64,000 nt of DNA from Methylobacterium phyllostachyos (GTDB taxonomy: Bacteria; Pseudomonadota; Alphaproteobacteria; Rhizobiales; Beijerinckiaceae). Position numbers and translations under genes: made by a program. The DNA is taken from NCBI RefSeq assembly GCF_900103445.1, contig NZ_FNHS01000002.1, forward strand, positions 1 to 64,000, read 5' to 3'. Positions 25,997-34,718 of this stretch are shown one piece after another; within the stretch, counting starts at the first letter, position 1, and each line of letters opens with the position of its first letter. A model generated the notes under the pieces. The model was not told the origin of the DNA, did not search any database, and was given only the letters and a program-made list of their open reading frames with translations.

Positions 25997-26815
25997 ATGA
26001 CAGCCGCCCCCGCGCCGGTCCCGTCCGTCGCGCACGATTCGCACGGCCCGATCCTGCTGCGCAACGATGCCGACGGCGTCGCGACCCTGACGCTGAACCG
26101 CCCGCACGCCCGCAACGCCCTGTCGATGGCGTTGATGGAAGCCCTGCAAGACGCGCTCGACGCAATCCGCGACGATCCCACGGTGCGGGTCGTAATCCTG
26201 CAGGGGGCCGGCCCGGCCTTCTGCGCGGGGCACGACCTCAAGGAGATGCGCGCCGACCCGTCCCGGGCGGCGACGGAGGCGGTGTTCCGCACCTGCGCCC
26301 GTCTGATGCTGAGCCTCACGCGCCTGCCGCAGCCGGTGATCGCCCGGGTCCACGGGATCGCCACCGCGGCCGGCTGCCAGCTCGTGGCGACCTGCGACCT
26401 CGCGATCTGCACCGAGGCGGCGCGCTTCGCCACGCCGGGGGTGCAGATCGGCCTGTTCTGCTCGACCCCGATGGTCGCGCTCTCGCGTGCCGTGTCGCGC
26501 AAGGTCGCGCTGGAGATGCTGCTGGTCGGCGAGCCGATCGACGCCCAGGAGGCTTTGCGGATCGGCCTCGTCAACCGCGTCGTACCGGAGGCGGAGCTCG
26601 ACGCCGCAATCGGCGCGCTGGCGGCCCGCATCGCGGGAAAAGCCCGGCGCGTCCTGGCGATCGGCAAGGAGGCGTTCGGCCGGCAGATCGAGATGGGCCT
26701 GGAGGAGGCCTATGCCTACACGGCCGACGTCATGGTCCGGAACATGATGATGGCCGATGCGCAGGAGGGCATCGACGCCTTCCTGGGCAAGCGCCCGCCC
26801 CGCTGGGAGCCGTGA
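25997..26815 (+). CDS. Enoyl-CoA hydratase/isomerase family protein
   Basis: A 272-aa crotonase-fold enzyme. The oxyanion-hole residues are in AFCAGHDLKEM and HGIATAAGCQLVATCDLAI, and PHARNALSMALMEALQDAL is the conserved N-terminal helix region. The acidic residue pair usual for hydratases is not obvious: the segment FATPGVQIGLFCSTPMVALSRAV lacks the GxxPE-type Glu, so it may be an inactive or differently acting crotonase. Genes for related fatty-acid steps are not adjacent. Specific substrate cannot be assigned. Confidence 0.85.
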   Translation: MTAAPAPVPSVAHDSHGPILLRNDADGVATLTLNRPHARNALSMALMEALQDALDAIRDDPTVRVVILQGAGPAFCAGHDLKEMRADPSRAATEAVFRTCARLMLSLTRLPQPVIARVHGIATAAGCQLVATCDLAICTEAARFATPGVQIGLFCSTPMVALSRAVSRKVALEMLLVGEPIDAQEALRIGLVNRVVPEAELDAAIGALAARIAGKARRVLAIGKEAFGRQIEMGLEEAYAYTADVMVRNMMMADAQEGIDAFLGKRPPRWEP

Positions 26816-26943
26816 CCGACGGCGTTGCGCGATAGGACGCAGGTCCATCGGCGCTGCGCACGTAGGTTATGGCGTCGCCCTGCCCTAGGATGGTGGTTGC
26901 GCCAAGGTCTGCTGAACCCGGCGCCCTCAACGCGGAACGGCTG

Positions 26944-27246
26944 ATGAGCACCATCGACCTGTTCGGTCTGACGCTGGCCTTCTACGGCGCGATGCCGCCG
27001 CCCCGGCCGCCGCGCCCGAACCGCAATGGTGCGACCTGGGCCGCCGCCCTGGTGTTCGGCGGCATTTGCATCGCCATGGTGGGGCCGATGATCACCATCT
27101 GGAGCTTCCACCGGCCCTACGCCGAGGCGAAGGCGCGCTGCATCCAGTCCGGTGGCCGCGTCCTGTACGCGGCGCTCGACGGCAGCGGCCCCTATCGCTG
27201 TGATCACCCGGCTGCGGCCGCGCATTTGGTCAAGCCTGCGGATTAA
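26944..27246 (+). CDS. Small one-helix membrane protein
   Basis: A 100-aa protein with a proline-rich cytoplasmic stretch (AMPPPRPPRPNRNGA), one transmembrane helix (TWAAALVFGGICIAMVGPMITIW), and a short C-terminal domain with two Cys (EAKARCIQSGG and GPYRCDHP) that may form a disulfide outside. No family recognised. The ribosome-binding site is weak. It ends 65 bases before the cardiolipin synthase start on the same strand and could be co-transcribed. Confidence 0.6.
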   Translation: MSTIDLFGLTLAFYGAMPPPRPPRPNRNGATWAAALVFGGICIAMVGPMITIWSFHRPYAEAKARCIQSGGRVLYAALDGSGPYRCDHPAAAAHLVKPAD

Positions 27247-27311
27247 TCCGCGCGCCCGCGTTTCCTTCGACTATATCCGGCGCCACGACCCGCGAACCGG
27301 ATACCGAGACC

Positions 27312-28748
27312 TTGGAAAACGCGCTCACGCGATGGCTGCAATCGACCGCGCTGATGCGCGCGGACGTGGAAGCCTTGATCGGCTTCGCCCTGGCCATCGG
27401 CGTCACCCTGCACGCCCTGCTGCGCAAGCGGCGCGTGAGTGTCACGGTGGGCTGGATCGGTCTGGCGTGGCTGTCGCCGATCTTCGGCACCGCGCTCTAC
27501 CTGACCTTCGGCATCAACCGCGTCTCGCGCCGGGCCCGTCGTCTCCGGACCAAGCTCTCCGACCCCACCCATCTGCCCGATACCGACGATGCGGTGGTGC
27601 CGGAGGCGCTCTGGCCCCTCGATCGGGCGATCCGGCGCATCACCGGCCTGCCGGCCTTCGCGGGCAACACCGTCCAGATGTTCCGCAACGGCGATGCGGG
27701 CTATCCGGCCATGCTGACGGCCATCCGGGAGGCGAAGGCCAGCATCGGCCTGTCGAGCTACATTTTTCGCGACGATCCGACCGGCCGGGAGTTCTGCGAT
27801 GCCCTCGTGGAGGCGCATAGCCGCCGTGTGGAGGTCCGGGTCATCATCGACGGGATCGGCGGCGGGTACTTCCGGGCGCCGGTCTACCGCCGCCTGACCG
27901 CGGCCGGCGTGCCGGCGGCCCTGTTCATGCACTCGGCCCTGCCCTGGCGGATGCCGTTCCTGAACCTGCGCTCGCACAAGAAGCTGCTGATCGTCGATGG
28001 GCGCATCGCCTTCACGGGCGGGCTGAACATCTGGCACGCGAACCGCGTCACCCTGAAGCCCGAGCACCCGATCCGCGACACCCATTACCGGCTGACCGGC
28101 CCCGTGGTGGAGCAACTCGCCGCCGCCTTCGCGGCCGATTGGGCCTTCGCGGCCGGCGAGAACCTCGACGGGCCGCCGTGGTTCGTCGACCTTGAGCCGA
28201 CCGGCAACAGCGTCGCCCGGGCGGTGACCTCAGGTCCGGACGCTGACGTGGAGAAGATCGAGCAGGTCATCCTTCAGGCGCTCGCCTGTGCGCGCAAGAC
28301 CGTCCGGTTCGTGACGCCCTACTTCCTGCCGGACGAGCTGGTCACCGGTGCCCTCGCCCAGGCCGCGACCCGGGGCATCACCGTCGACGTGATCATCCCG
28401 CGGGTCAGCGACCACCACTTCATCGACTGGGCGACGCGGGCGCATCTCGACCCGCTGCTCCGGGCCGGCGTCCGGATCTGGCTCGACGAGCCGCCCTTCG
28501 ACCATTCCAAGGTGATGGTGGTGGACGACATCTGGTGCTTCGTCGGCAGCGCGAACTGGGACATGCGCAGCTTCCGGCTCAATTTCGAGCTGAACGTCGA
28601 GATCATCGACGCAAATCTCGCCGCTGAATTGGACCACTTCATGCGCGGCAAGATGGAGGCGCGGCTCAGCCGGGAGGATCTCGCCGCGCGCGCACTCCCG
28701 ATCCGTCTGCGCGACGCAGGCGTGCGACTGCTGCTGCCATACCTTTGA
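27312..28748 (+). CDS. cls: Cardiolipin synthase
   Basis: A 478-aa phospholipase-D superfamily enzyme that makes cardiolipin from phosphatidylglycerol in the inner membrane. Two N-terminal membrane helices (about 18-35 and 42-64, PLDc_N type with WIGLAWLSPIFGTALYLTFG) precede two HKD motifs: HKKLLIVDGRIAFTGG (about 219) and HSKVMVVDDIWCFVGSANWD (about 398). Both carry H-x-K-x4-D. The start is TTG at 27312; ATG at 27354 is the alternative and would shorten the N-terminus by 14 residues. Its last 83 bases overlap the end of the convergent gene. Confidence 0.93.
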   Translation: MENALTRWLQSTALMRADVEALIGFALAIGVTLHALLRKRRVSVTVGWIGLAWLSPIFGTALYLTFGINRVSRRARRLRTKLSDPTHLPDTDDAVVPEALWPLDRAIRRITGLPAFAGNTVQMFRNGDAGYPAMLTAIREAKASIGLSSYIFRDDPTGREFCDALVEAHSRRVEVRVIIDGIGGGYFRAPVYRRLTAAGVPAALFMHSALPWRMPFLNLRSHKKLLIVDGRIAFTGGLNIWHANRVTLKPEHPIRDTHYRLTGPVVEQLAAAFAADWAFAAGENLDGPPWFVDLEPTGNSVARAVTSGPDADVEKIEQVILQALACARKTVRFVTPYFLPDELVTGALAQAATRGITVDVIIPRVSDHHFIDWATRAHLDPLLRAGVRIWLDEPPFDHSKVMVVDDIWCFVGSANWDMRSFRLNFELNVEIIDANLAAELDHFMRGKMEARLSREDLAARALPIRLRDAGVRLLLPYL

Positions 28749-29448
28749 AGCGGGCGGGCGCGTGCGCCTCGGGCGCCGGCCCGAGATGGACGACGATCGG
28801 CCGATGATCCGACGGCCCCCGCGGCAGCACCGCGTGCGCGTGGCAGATCAGGCCGCGGGCGAGGCAGCGGTCGAGGCGCAGGGGCAGCACCTCCACCATC
28901 GCGTGGGTCGGCCGGCGGGGGCCGACATCGCGGAATCCCGGGATCATCGCGGGCCCGACGATGTTGTAATCGCCGAGCACGGCGGCGCGCGGGGGCAGCT
29001 CCGAGACGATCCGGCGGAGCTGGCGCCGGTTCAGCATCTGCCCGTGCGACAGGTGGACATTGGCCACGCCGAACGTGCCGAGATCGAGGATCTGGCAGAC
29101 CCGGTGCACCAGGGCGCCGGAGGGCAGCGTGATCACCCGCGGGGGCGCGGGCCAGGGTTTTGGGCTCCACATGGCGAGGCCGTGGATCCGCCCCGGCAGC
29201 GGCGCCCAGGCATAGTGCCCGCCGATCCGGTCCAGCAGGAATCCGATGGCACGCGTCGCCTCCTGCATCAGCAGCAGATCCGGCTTCTCCTGGGCCACCA
29301 GGGCGGCGACGTCATCGACGGCCGCGCCGGTGCGCCGCAGCAGGTTCCAGCTGACGATCTTGAACGGCGCGTGGGCCTCCGCCGGCCGGAGCGGCGGATT
29401 CGGGACCGTGGTCGGGCCGAGGCGGCCTGGGCGTGCAGCGATGGTCAT
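28666..29448 (-). CDS. Endonuclease/exonuclease/phosphatase family protein
   Basis: A 260-aa DNase-I-like fold protein. Motifs are FKIVSWNLLRR (first metal/active-site strand), PDLLLMQEAT (catalytic Glu), NVHLSHGQMLNRRQL, LGDYNIVGP (the GDxN active-site Asp-Asn), and GPSDHRPIVVHL (catalytic Asp-His). All five family elements are present. The C-terminal 30 residues are basic (ARFKGMAAAVARLRRAD) and are coded by DNA that is antisense to the end of cls. ATG 29448 was preferred to one 7 codons upstream. Substrate (DNA, phosphoinositide-like or other phosphodiester) cannot be inferred. Confidence 0.87.
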   Translation of the reverse strand: MTIAARPGRLGPTTVPNPPLRPAEAHAPFKIVSWNLLRRTGAAVDDVAALVAQEKPDLLLMQEATRAIGFLLDRIGGHYAWAPLPGRIHGLAMWSPKPWPAPPRVITLPSGALVHRVCQILDLGTFGVANVHLSHGQMLNRRQLRRIVSELPPRAAVLGDYNIVGPAMIPGFRDVGPRRPTHAMVEVLPLRLDRCLARGLICHAHAVLPRGPSDHRPIVVHLGPAPEAHAPARFKGMAAAVARLRRADGSGVRARRDPPG

Positions 29449-29656
29449 CGGGCCGGATACGTACCTCACCGCGCGGCGCTCCCGCCACCGCCCCGCTGTA
29501 ACGCGCGTGGCGGCCGGACGTTCGACGGGATGGGGGATCGACGACGCGCCGCGCTTGAGCCGCGCCCCGCCCCCGGCCTAAGAGCCAGCCTCGTTACCGC
29601 GGGCTCCCGCTGGAGAGTCGCGTGTTCCGGTCGCGCCACCGTTTTCCCAAGGGCCG

Positions 29657-30895
29657 ATGTCAGCCTTCAGCTTCATCCACGCGGCGGACCTGCATCTGGG
29701 CAGCCCGCTCTCGGGCCTCGCGACCCGCGATGCGGATCTCGCCCGCCGCCTCGCTGCCGCCGGGCGGCAGGCCTTCGAGGATCTCGTCACCCAGGCGATC
29801 GAGCGCGCGGTGGCCTTCGTGGTCGTGGCGGGCGATGTCTATGACGGCGACTGGGCCGACAACACGATCGGCCTGTTCTTCGCCCGGCAGGTGAGCCGCC
29901 TCGACCGCGCCGGCATCCCGACGATCCTGATCCGCGGCAACCACGACGCCGAGAGCGTGATCACCCGCGCGATCACCTTGCCGCCCTCGGTCCACGTCTT
30001 CCCGGCCAACCGCGCCGGCACCCACCGGATCGAGGCCCTGCGCGTCGCCCTGCACGGCCGCAGCTTCCAGGGCCGGGCCGTCGAGGAGAACCTGTCGCTG
30101 ACCTACCCGGCCGCCCTGCCGGGCTGGTTCAACCTCGGGATCCTGCACACCTCCTGCACCGGCCACGCCGCCCACGAGATCTACGCGCCCTGCTCGGTCG
30201 CCGACCTCGCAGGCAAGGGCTACGATTACTGGGCGCTCGGCCACATCCACGAATATGCCGAGCTGTCCCAGGATCCCTGGATCGTGTTCCCCGGCAATCT
30301 CCAGGGCCGGAGCATCCGCGAATGCGGGCAGAAGGGTGCCGTCCTGGTGGAGGTGGCCGACGGCCGGGTGACCGGCCTGACCCGCCTCGCCCTCGACCGC
30401 GCCCGGTTCGAGCGGGTCTCGGTGGATCTCGCCGAGGCCGCTGACACCCGCACCGTCATCGAGGCTGTGGAGGCAACCTTACGCCCGCTCGCGGGCCTCG
30501 CGGCGAGCCGGCTCGTGCTGGTGCGCGTCCATCTCGCCGGCACCACGAAGGCCCACGACGCCCTGGCGGCCGATCGGGAGTCCGTGACGGCCGAGATCCA
30601 GGCCGCGGCCCACCGGCTGCACGAGGATCTCTGGCTCGAACGCCTCAAGATCGAGACGCGCCGGCCGCCGGCCGCGGTGGATTTCTCCGGCGCCGCGATC
30701 GACCCGGCCGCCCTGCTCGCCGACCTCGACCGCGATCCCGAGTTCCGGAGCCGGGCCAGGGCCGCGCTGGAGGAGATCGGCGGCCGGATGCCCGCTGCGG
30801 TCGCGGCCGAGGCCGATCTGGAGGCCGAGTTCGACGCAATTTGCGCCGAGGCCGAGGCGCTGATCCTCGGCCGCCTCACCGGCCGGCACTGCTGA
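29657..30895 (+). CDS. YhaO-like Mre11-type DNA repair exonuclease
   Basis: A 412-aa metallophosphoesterase of the SbcD/Mre11 superfamily. Metal ligands are visible in HAADLHLG (residues 8-15), AGDVYDGD (58-65), RGNHD (93-97), LHTSCTGH and LGHIHEYAEL. A C-terminal helical domain of about 150 residues follows. It belongs to the YhaO branch, which pairs with YhaN-type ATPases, and that partner starts 17 bases downstream. Together they should form a nuclease-ATPase complex acting on DNA ends. Shadow frames on the minus strand are long but not real. Confidence 0.9.
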   Translation: MSAFSFIHAADLHLGSPLSGLATRDADLARRLAAAGRQAFEDLVTQAIERAVAFVVVAGDVYDGDWADNTIGLFFARQVSRLDRAGIPTILIRGNHDAESVITRAITLPPSVHVFPANRAGTHRIEALRVALHGRSFQGRAVEENLSLTYPAALPGWFNLGILHTSCTGHAAHEIYAPCSVADLAGKGYDYWALGHIHEYAELSQDPWIVFPGNLQGRSIRECGQKGAVLVEVADGRVTGLTRLALDRARFERVSVDLAEAADTRTVIEAVEATLRPLAGLAASRLVLVRVHLAGTTKAHDALAADRESVTAEIQAAAHRLHEDLWLERLKIETRRPPAAVDFSGAAIDPAALLADLDRDPEFRSRARAALEEIGGRMPAAVAAEADLEAEFDAICAEAEALILGRLTGRHC

Positions 30896-30912
30896 GTGGA
30901 TCGAGAGCCCCG

Positions 30913-33900
30913 ATGCGCCTGATCCACCTCGCTTTGGAGCGCTACGGCGCCTTCACCGACCGCGCCCTCGCGTTCCGGCCGGATGCGCGCCTGCACGTGG
31001 TGCTGGGCGCCAACGAGGCCGGCAAGAGCACCGCGCTCGCGGCCGTCACCGACCTGCTGTTCGGGTTCGGGAAAACCACCCCGTACGCCTTCCAGCACGA
31101 CATGCCCCTTCTGCGCCTCGGTGCGGAGATCGCAGCCACCGACGGGCGCCGGCTGAGCTTCCGCCGCCGGAAGGGCAATGCCCGCACCCTGATCGACGCC
31201 GCCGACGCGCCGATCTCGGACGATGCCCTGGCGCCATTCCTCGGCGGCATCTCGCGCACCGTGTTCTGCCGCGCCTTCGGCCTCGACGCCGCGAGCCTGC
31301 GGGCCGGCGGGCGGGAGATGGTCGATGTCGAGGGCGAGGTCGGCGCGAGCCTTTTCGCGGCGGGCTCTGGCCTGCGCGGGCTGACGGAGTTGCAGACCAC
31401 CCTGGAGGAGGAGGCGGACGCGATCTTCGCCCCGCGGCAAGCCAAGCACCGGACCTTTTACCAGGCCCTGGAGCGCCACGAGACCGCCCGCCGGGCGATC
31501 CGCGACACCACCCTGCGCTCCGGCGACTGGCGCGCCCTGAACGATGAGATCGCCGCCGCAGCCGGGCAACTCGACACCCTCCGGGCCGAGCAGAAGGATC
31601 TCGCCGTCGCCCGCGCCCGCCTGGAGCGGCTCAAACGGGTCCGGCCGCTGCTCGGCGAGATCGATGCCCTGGAGCAGCGCATCGCCGCCGAGGACGGCCT
31701 GATCGACGCGGATCCAGTCTGGATCGAACGACTCGGCGCCGCTCTCGAACAGTGCCGCATCGCGGATGTCGAGGCCGAGCAGGCCGGATCCGCCCTCGCC
31801 CGCGCGCGGGCCGAGGCCGAGGCGGTGCCGGTCGAGCCGGGGCTGACGCTGCGGGCCGACGCGATCCTGGCGGCGTTCAGCGGCACCAAGGAATTCGAGA
31901 AGGGCGGCACCGATCTCCCCCGGATCGAGGGCGACGCCCACAAGGTCGGCCTGGATCTCGAACGGCTGCGCGCCCGGATCGGCGTCGCCGACCTCGCGGC
32001 CCTGGAAGCCAATCAGCCGAGCGATGCCGCCCGGGCGCGGATCGAGCGTCTGATCCGCGAGCACAGGACGCTCGCGGCCGCCGAGGATCAGCTCGCCCGC
32101 GATCGCACGGCTGCTCTGGCCGAGCGCGACCGTCTGGCCGGGGAGATCGAGGCGGCGGGCGCCCCGCGCGATCCGGCGCCGCTGCGGGAGGCGCTGAAGC
32201 CGCTCGTCCGCCTGCGCGAGCGGATCGACGCCCACGAGACGCTCGAAGCCGCGATCCGGCGGGAGACGGTGCTGCTGCGCAATCAGGCCGCCCGGCTCGT
32301 GCCGCCGGTCGCCGACAGCGCTGCCCTCGTGCGGATGCCCCTGCCCTCGCCCGAGACGGTGGCGGCCTATCGCGCCCTCCTCGACGGCAAGGCCCGCGAG
32401 CGCGAGCGGGCCACGGACCAGCGCGACGCGGCCCGCCGGCAGGCCGCCGCCACCCGGGATCGGCTGTGCGAGCGCGAGGCCGGCCGGCCGATCGCCACCT
32501 GGGAGCGGATCGAGGCTTGCCGCGCCACGCGTGACGCGGCCTTCGCGCCGCTCCGGGACGCCCTGGCAGTGGGGCGGAGTATCGAGCCCGCGTCCCTCGC
32601 CGCTTATGAGCGCGCGCTCCTCGATGCGGATCGCCTTGCCGATGAGCGCGCCAGCGATGCCGCCCGGGTCGCCGCGCATGCGGCCGACCGCGACCGTCTC
32701 GCCGCCGAGGAAGCGGAGCTGGCGGCCGCCGAGGACAATCTGGCGGGCATCGTCGCCGAGATCGCCGAGGGCGAGGTGGCGTGGCGCGAGGCATGGCGGC
32801 CGGCTGGCGTCACCCCCGGATCACCGGCCGAGATGGCGGCGTGGCTCGGCGAGGTCGAGAGCCTGATCGAGGCCGAGCAACGGCTCGCCGATCAGCGGAT
32901 CGAGCGGGACCGGGTCGCGGCGGTCATCGAGGCCGCTCGGGCGCCCATCGCCGATCTCTGGACCCGCGCCGGGCTGGAACCGGAGCCCGATCTCGACCTC
33001 GGCGCGCGTCTGGATCGGTTCGAGGCGCGGGTCGCCACCCTGACGAGCCGCTGGGAGGCGAGCCTGCAGACCGGCGGCCTGCTGCACGCCGCGCGCGCCG
33101 CGGTCGAGCGTCTGGAGGCGGCCCGCGTAGAGGCGGAGGGCCGTCGGGCCGTCTGGCAATCCGACTGGCTCGCAGCCCTGCAACCCCTCGGTCTCGACGC
33201 CGCTTCCCGGCCCGAGGAGGCTGAGAGCGCCCTGGAGGCGTGGCGGGCGGTGCCCGACCGGCTCACCGAGCGCGCCGCCCTGGACCGGCGGGCCGCCGGC
33301 ATCCGGCGCGACCGGGAGGCGTTTCGGGCGAATGCGGCCGCTCTGGTCGAGGCACTCGCCCCCGATCTCGCCGACGAGAGCCCTGCGGCTGCGGTGCGCA
33401 CGCTGCATGCCCGCCTCGTCGCGGCCCAGAACCGGGAGGCCCGGCGGGCCGACCTCGACCGTCGGCTCGAAGAAGCCGCCGTCGCGAGCCGCGCCGCCAC
33501 CGACGGGCAAGCGGCTGCGCGCGCGGCACTGAGCCGCCACCTCGCCGGGGCGAGGCTGGAGCTTGCCGAGGCGCCGATGCCCGAGATCGAGGGGCTGTTC
33601 GGACGGCTACGGGCCCGGGAGACGCTGCGCGCCGACCTGTTTCGCCTGCGCGGCACCCTCGCGGGGGCGGCGGACGGGCTGCCGGAGGCAGAGTTACGCG
33701 CCGGGCTGGAGGCATTCTCCCCCGAGGCGATCGAGGCTGAGCTGGCGCGGCTCGCCCTGGAGGCCGAGGAGCAGGAGGAGCGCGGGCGGGTGATCTTTGC
33801 CGACCGGGACCGAGCCGAGCGGCGGCGGGCGGAGCTCGAAGGCGGGACCGGGGCCGAGTTGGCGCTGGCCGAGCGCAAGGCCGCGGAGGCCGATCTTCAG

Positions 33901-34389
33901 GGGGCGGCCCGGTCCTGGGCAGTGCTGCGGCTCGCCGGGCTGATGCTCGGTCAGGCGGTGGCCCGGCACAGGGCCGGGCAGCAGGATCCCCTGGTGGCGC
34001 GCGCCGGGGCGCTGTTCCGGTCGCTCACCGGCGGCGCCTTCTCGGGCCTCGCGCAGACCTTCGATCAAGACGATACCCCGAAGCTCGCCGGGCAGCGCGC
34101 TGGCGGCGGTCAGGTGGGGATCGAGGGCATGAGCGAGGGCACCCGCGATCAGCTCTACCTCGCCCTGCGGCTCGCCTATCTGGAGGATTACGCCGCGCGC
34201 GCCGAGCCGGCGCCGTTCATCGGCGACGACCTGTTCTCGACCTTCGACGAGGCCCGCACCGGCTTCGGCCTGGACGCGCTCGCGGAGATCGGCGCCGCGG
34301 TGCAGCCGATCCTGTTCACACACCACCGTCACGTGGCCGACATTGCGCGGGCGCGGCTGGGGGACGCGGTCGATATCGTGGCGCTTTGA
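30913..34389 (+). CDS. YhaN-like Rad50/SMC-type ATPase
   Basis: A 1158-aa AAA/ABC-type ATPase, partner of the YhaO-like nuclease. Walker A is GANEAGKST (32-40). The middle 850 residues are Ala/Arg/Glu-rich coiled coil. The C-terminal head holds the signature region GMSEGTRDQLYLALRLAYLE and the Walker B/D-loop segment APFIGDDLFSTFDEAR, where FIGDD replaces the commoner LDEP pattern. No CxxC zinc hook is present in the coiled coil, unlike Rad50, so dimerisation through the arms must differ. The ATG at 30913 follows GAGAGCCCC with weak complementarity. Roles in double-strand-break processing are inferred from family. Confidence 0.9.
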   Translation: MRLIHLALERYGAFTDRALAFRPDARLHVVLGANEAGKSTALAAVTDLLFGFGKTTPYAFQHDMPLLRLGAEIAATDGRRLSFRRRKGNARTLIDAADAPISDDALAPFLGGISRTVFCRAFGLDAASLRAGGREMVDVEGEVGASLFAAGSGLRGLTELQTTLEEEADAIFAPRQAKHRTFYQALERHETARRAIRDTTLRSGDWRALNDEIAAAAGQLDTLRAEQKDLAVARARLERLKRVRPLLGEIDALEQRIAAEDGLIDADPVWIERLGAALEQCRIADVEAEQAGSALARARAEAEAVPVEPGLTLRADAILAAFSGTKEFEKGGTDLPRIEGDAHKVGLDLERLRARIGVADLAALEANQPSDAARARIERLIREHRTLAAAEDQLARDRTAALAERDRLAGEIEAAGAPRDPAPLREALKPLVRLRERIDAHETLEAAIRRETVLLRNQAARLVPPVADSAALVRMPLPSPETVAAYRALLDGKARERERATDQRDAARRQAAATRDRLCEREAGRPIATWERIEACRATRDAAFAPLRDALAVGRSIEPASLAAYERALLDADRLADERASDAARVAAHAADRDRLAAEEAELAAAEDNLAGIVAEIAEGEVAWREAWRPAGVTPGSPAEMAAWLGEVESLIEAEQRLADQRIERDRVAAVIEAARAPIADLWTRAGLEPEPDLDLGARLDRFEARVATLTSRWEASLQTGGLLHAARAAVERLEAARVEAEGRRAVWQSDWLAALQPLGLDAASRPEEAESALEAWRAVPDRLTERAALDRRAAGIRRDREAFRANAAALVEALAPDLADESPAAAVRTLHARLVAAQNREARRADLDRRLEEAAVASRAATDGQAAARAALSRHLAGARLELAEAPMPEIEGLFGRLRARETLRADLFRLRGTLAGAADGLPEAELRAGLEAFSPEAIEAELARLALEAEEQEERGRVIFADRDRAERRRAELEGGTGAELALAERKAAEADLQGAARSWAVLRLAGLMLGQAVARHRAGQQDPLVARAGALFRSLTGGAFSGLAQTFDQDDTPKLAGQRAGGGQVGIEGMSEGTRDQLYLALRLAYLEDYAARAEPAPFIGDDLFSTFDEARTGFGLDALAEIGAAVQPILFTHHRHVADIARARLGDAVDIVAL

Positions 34390-34718
34390 TGGGGCTCGAC
34401 CTTCTGCGCGCCCCACAAGGATCGCATAGGTCCGATGGCGGCGTCACACGACGACGGCACCAGGGCTTCAGGATCAGGCGCGGGTCCCCTCTCCCGAGCG
34501 GGAGAGGGACAGGGTGAGGGATCAGGTCCGTCCGGAAGAGGCGCGCCTTCGACCCGCGTCGGTCGCCTGCTCGATCCTGTGAGTTCTCCTCCCTCACCCC
34601 AGCCCTCTCCCGCTCGGGAGAGGGGGCCGGTTGCGCTCCCTCACCTGCGTCGGTGTCGATCAGAGATATGTGAGCATCGTAGCTCTGCGCGGGAGAGGCG
34701 GAGCAGGGCGTGCGGCCA
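34390..34718. other. Gap with palindromic repeat, YhaN/carboxypeptidase
   Basis: 329 bases between convergent genes (yhaN-like plus strand, M32 carboxypeptidase minus strand). Most of it is the repeat at 34487-34624. No gene is supported. The repeat probably serves as a bidirectional 3' boundary for both transcripts. Confidence 0.6.
34487..34624. repeat. Nested palindromic repeat (REP-like)
   Basis: Two perfect hairpins, CCCTCTCCCG-AG-CGGGAGAGGG (34487-34508) and CCCTCTCCCG-CT-CGGGAGAGGG (34603-34624), flank about 95 bases. The outer parts (ACAGGGTGAGGG and CCCTCACCCCAG) also pair, so the whole unit folds as one inverted repeat with a hairpin at each end. A lone related hairpin (CCCTCTTCCG-TA-CGGGAGAGGG) is at about 38179-38200. 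This shape is that of dispersed extragenic palindromes. Confidence 0.8.

Noticed and set aside
30226..32679. 817-aa minus-strand frame opposite the YhaO/YhaN genes
   Set aside because: Low-complexity Gly/Leu/Arg shadow produced by high GC at third positions of the real genes.
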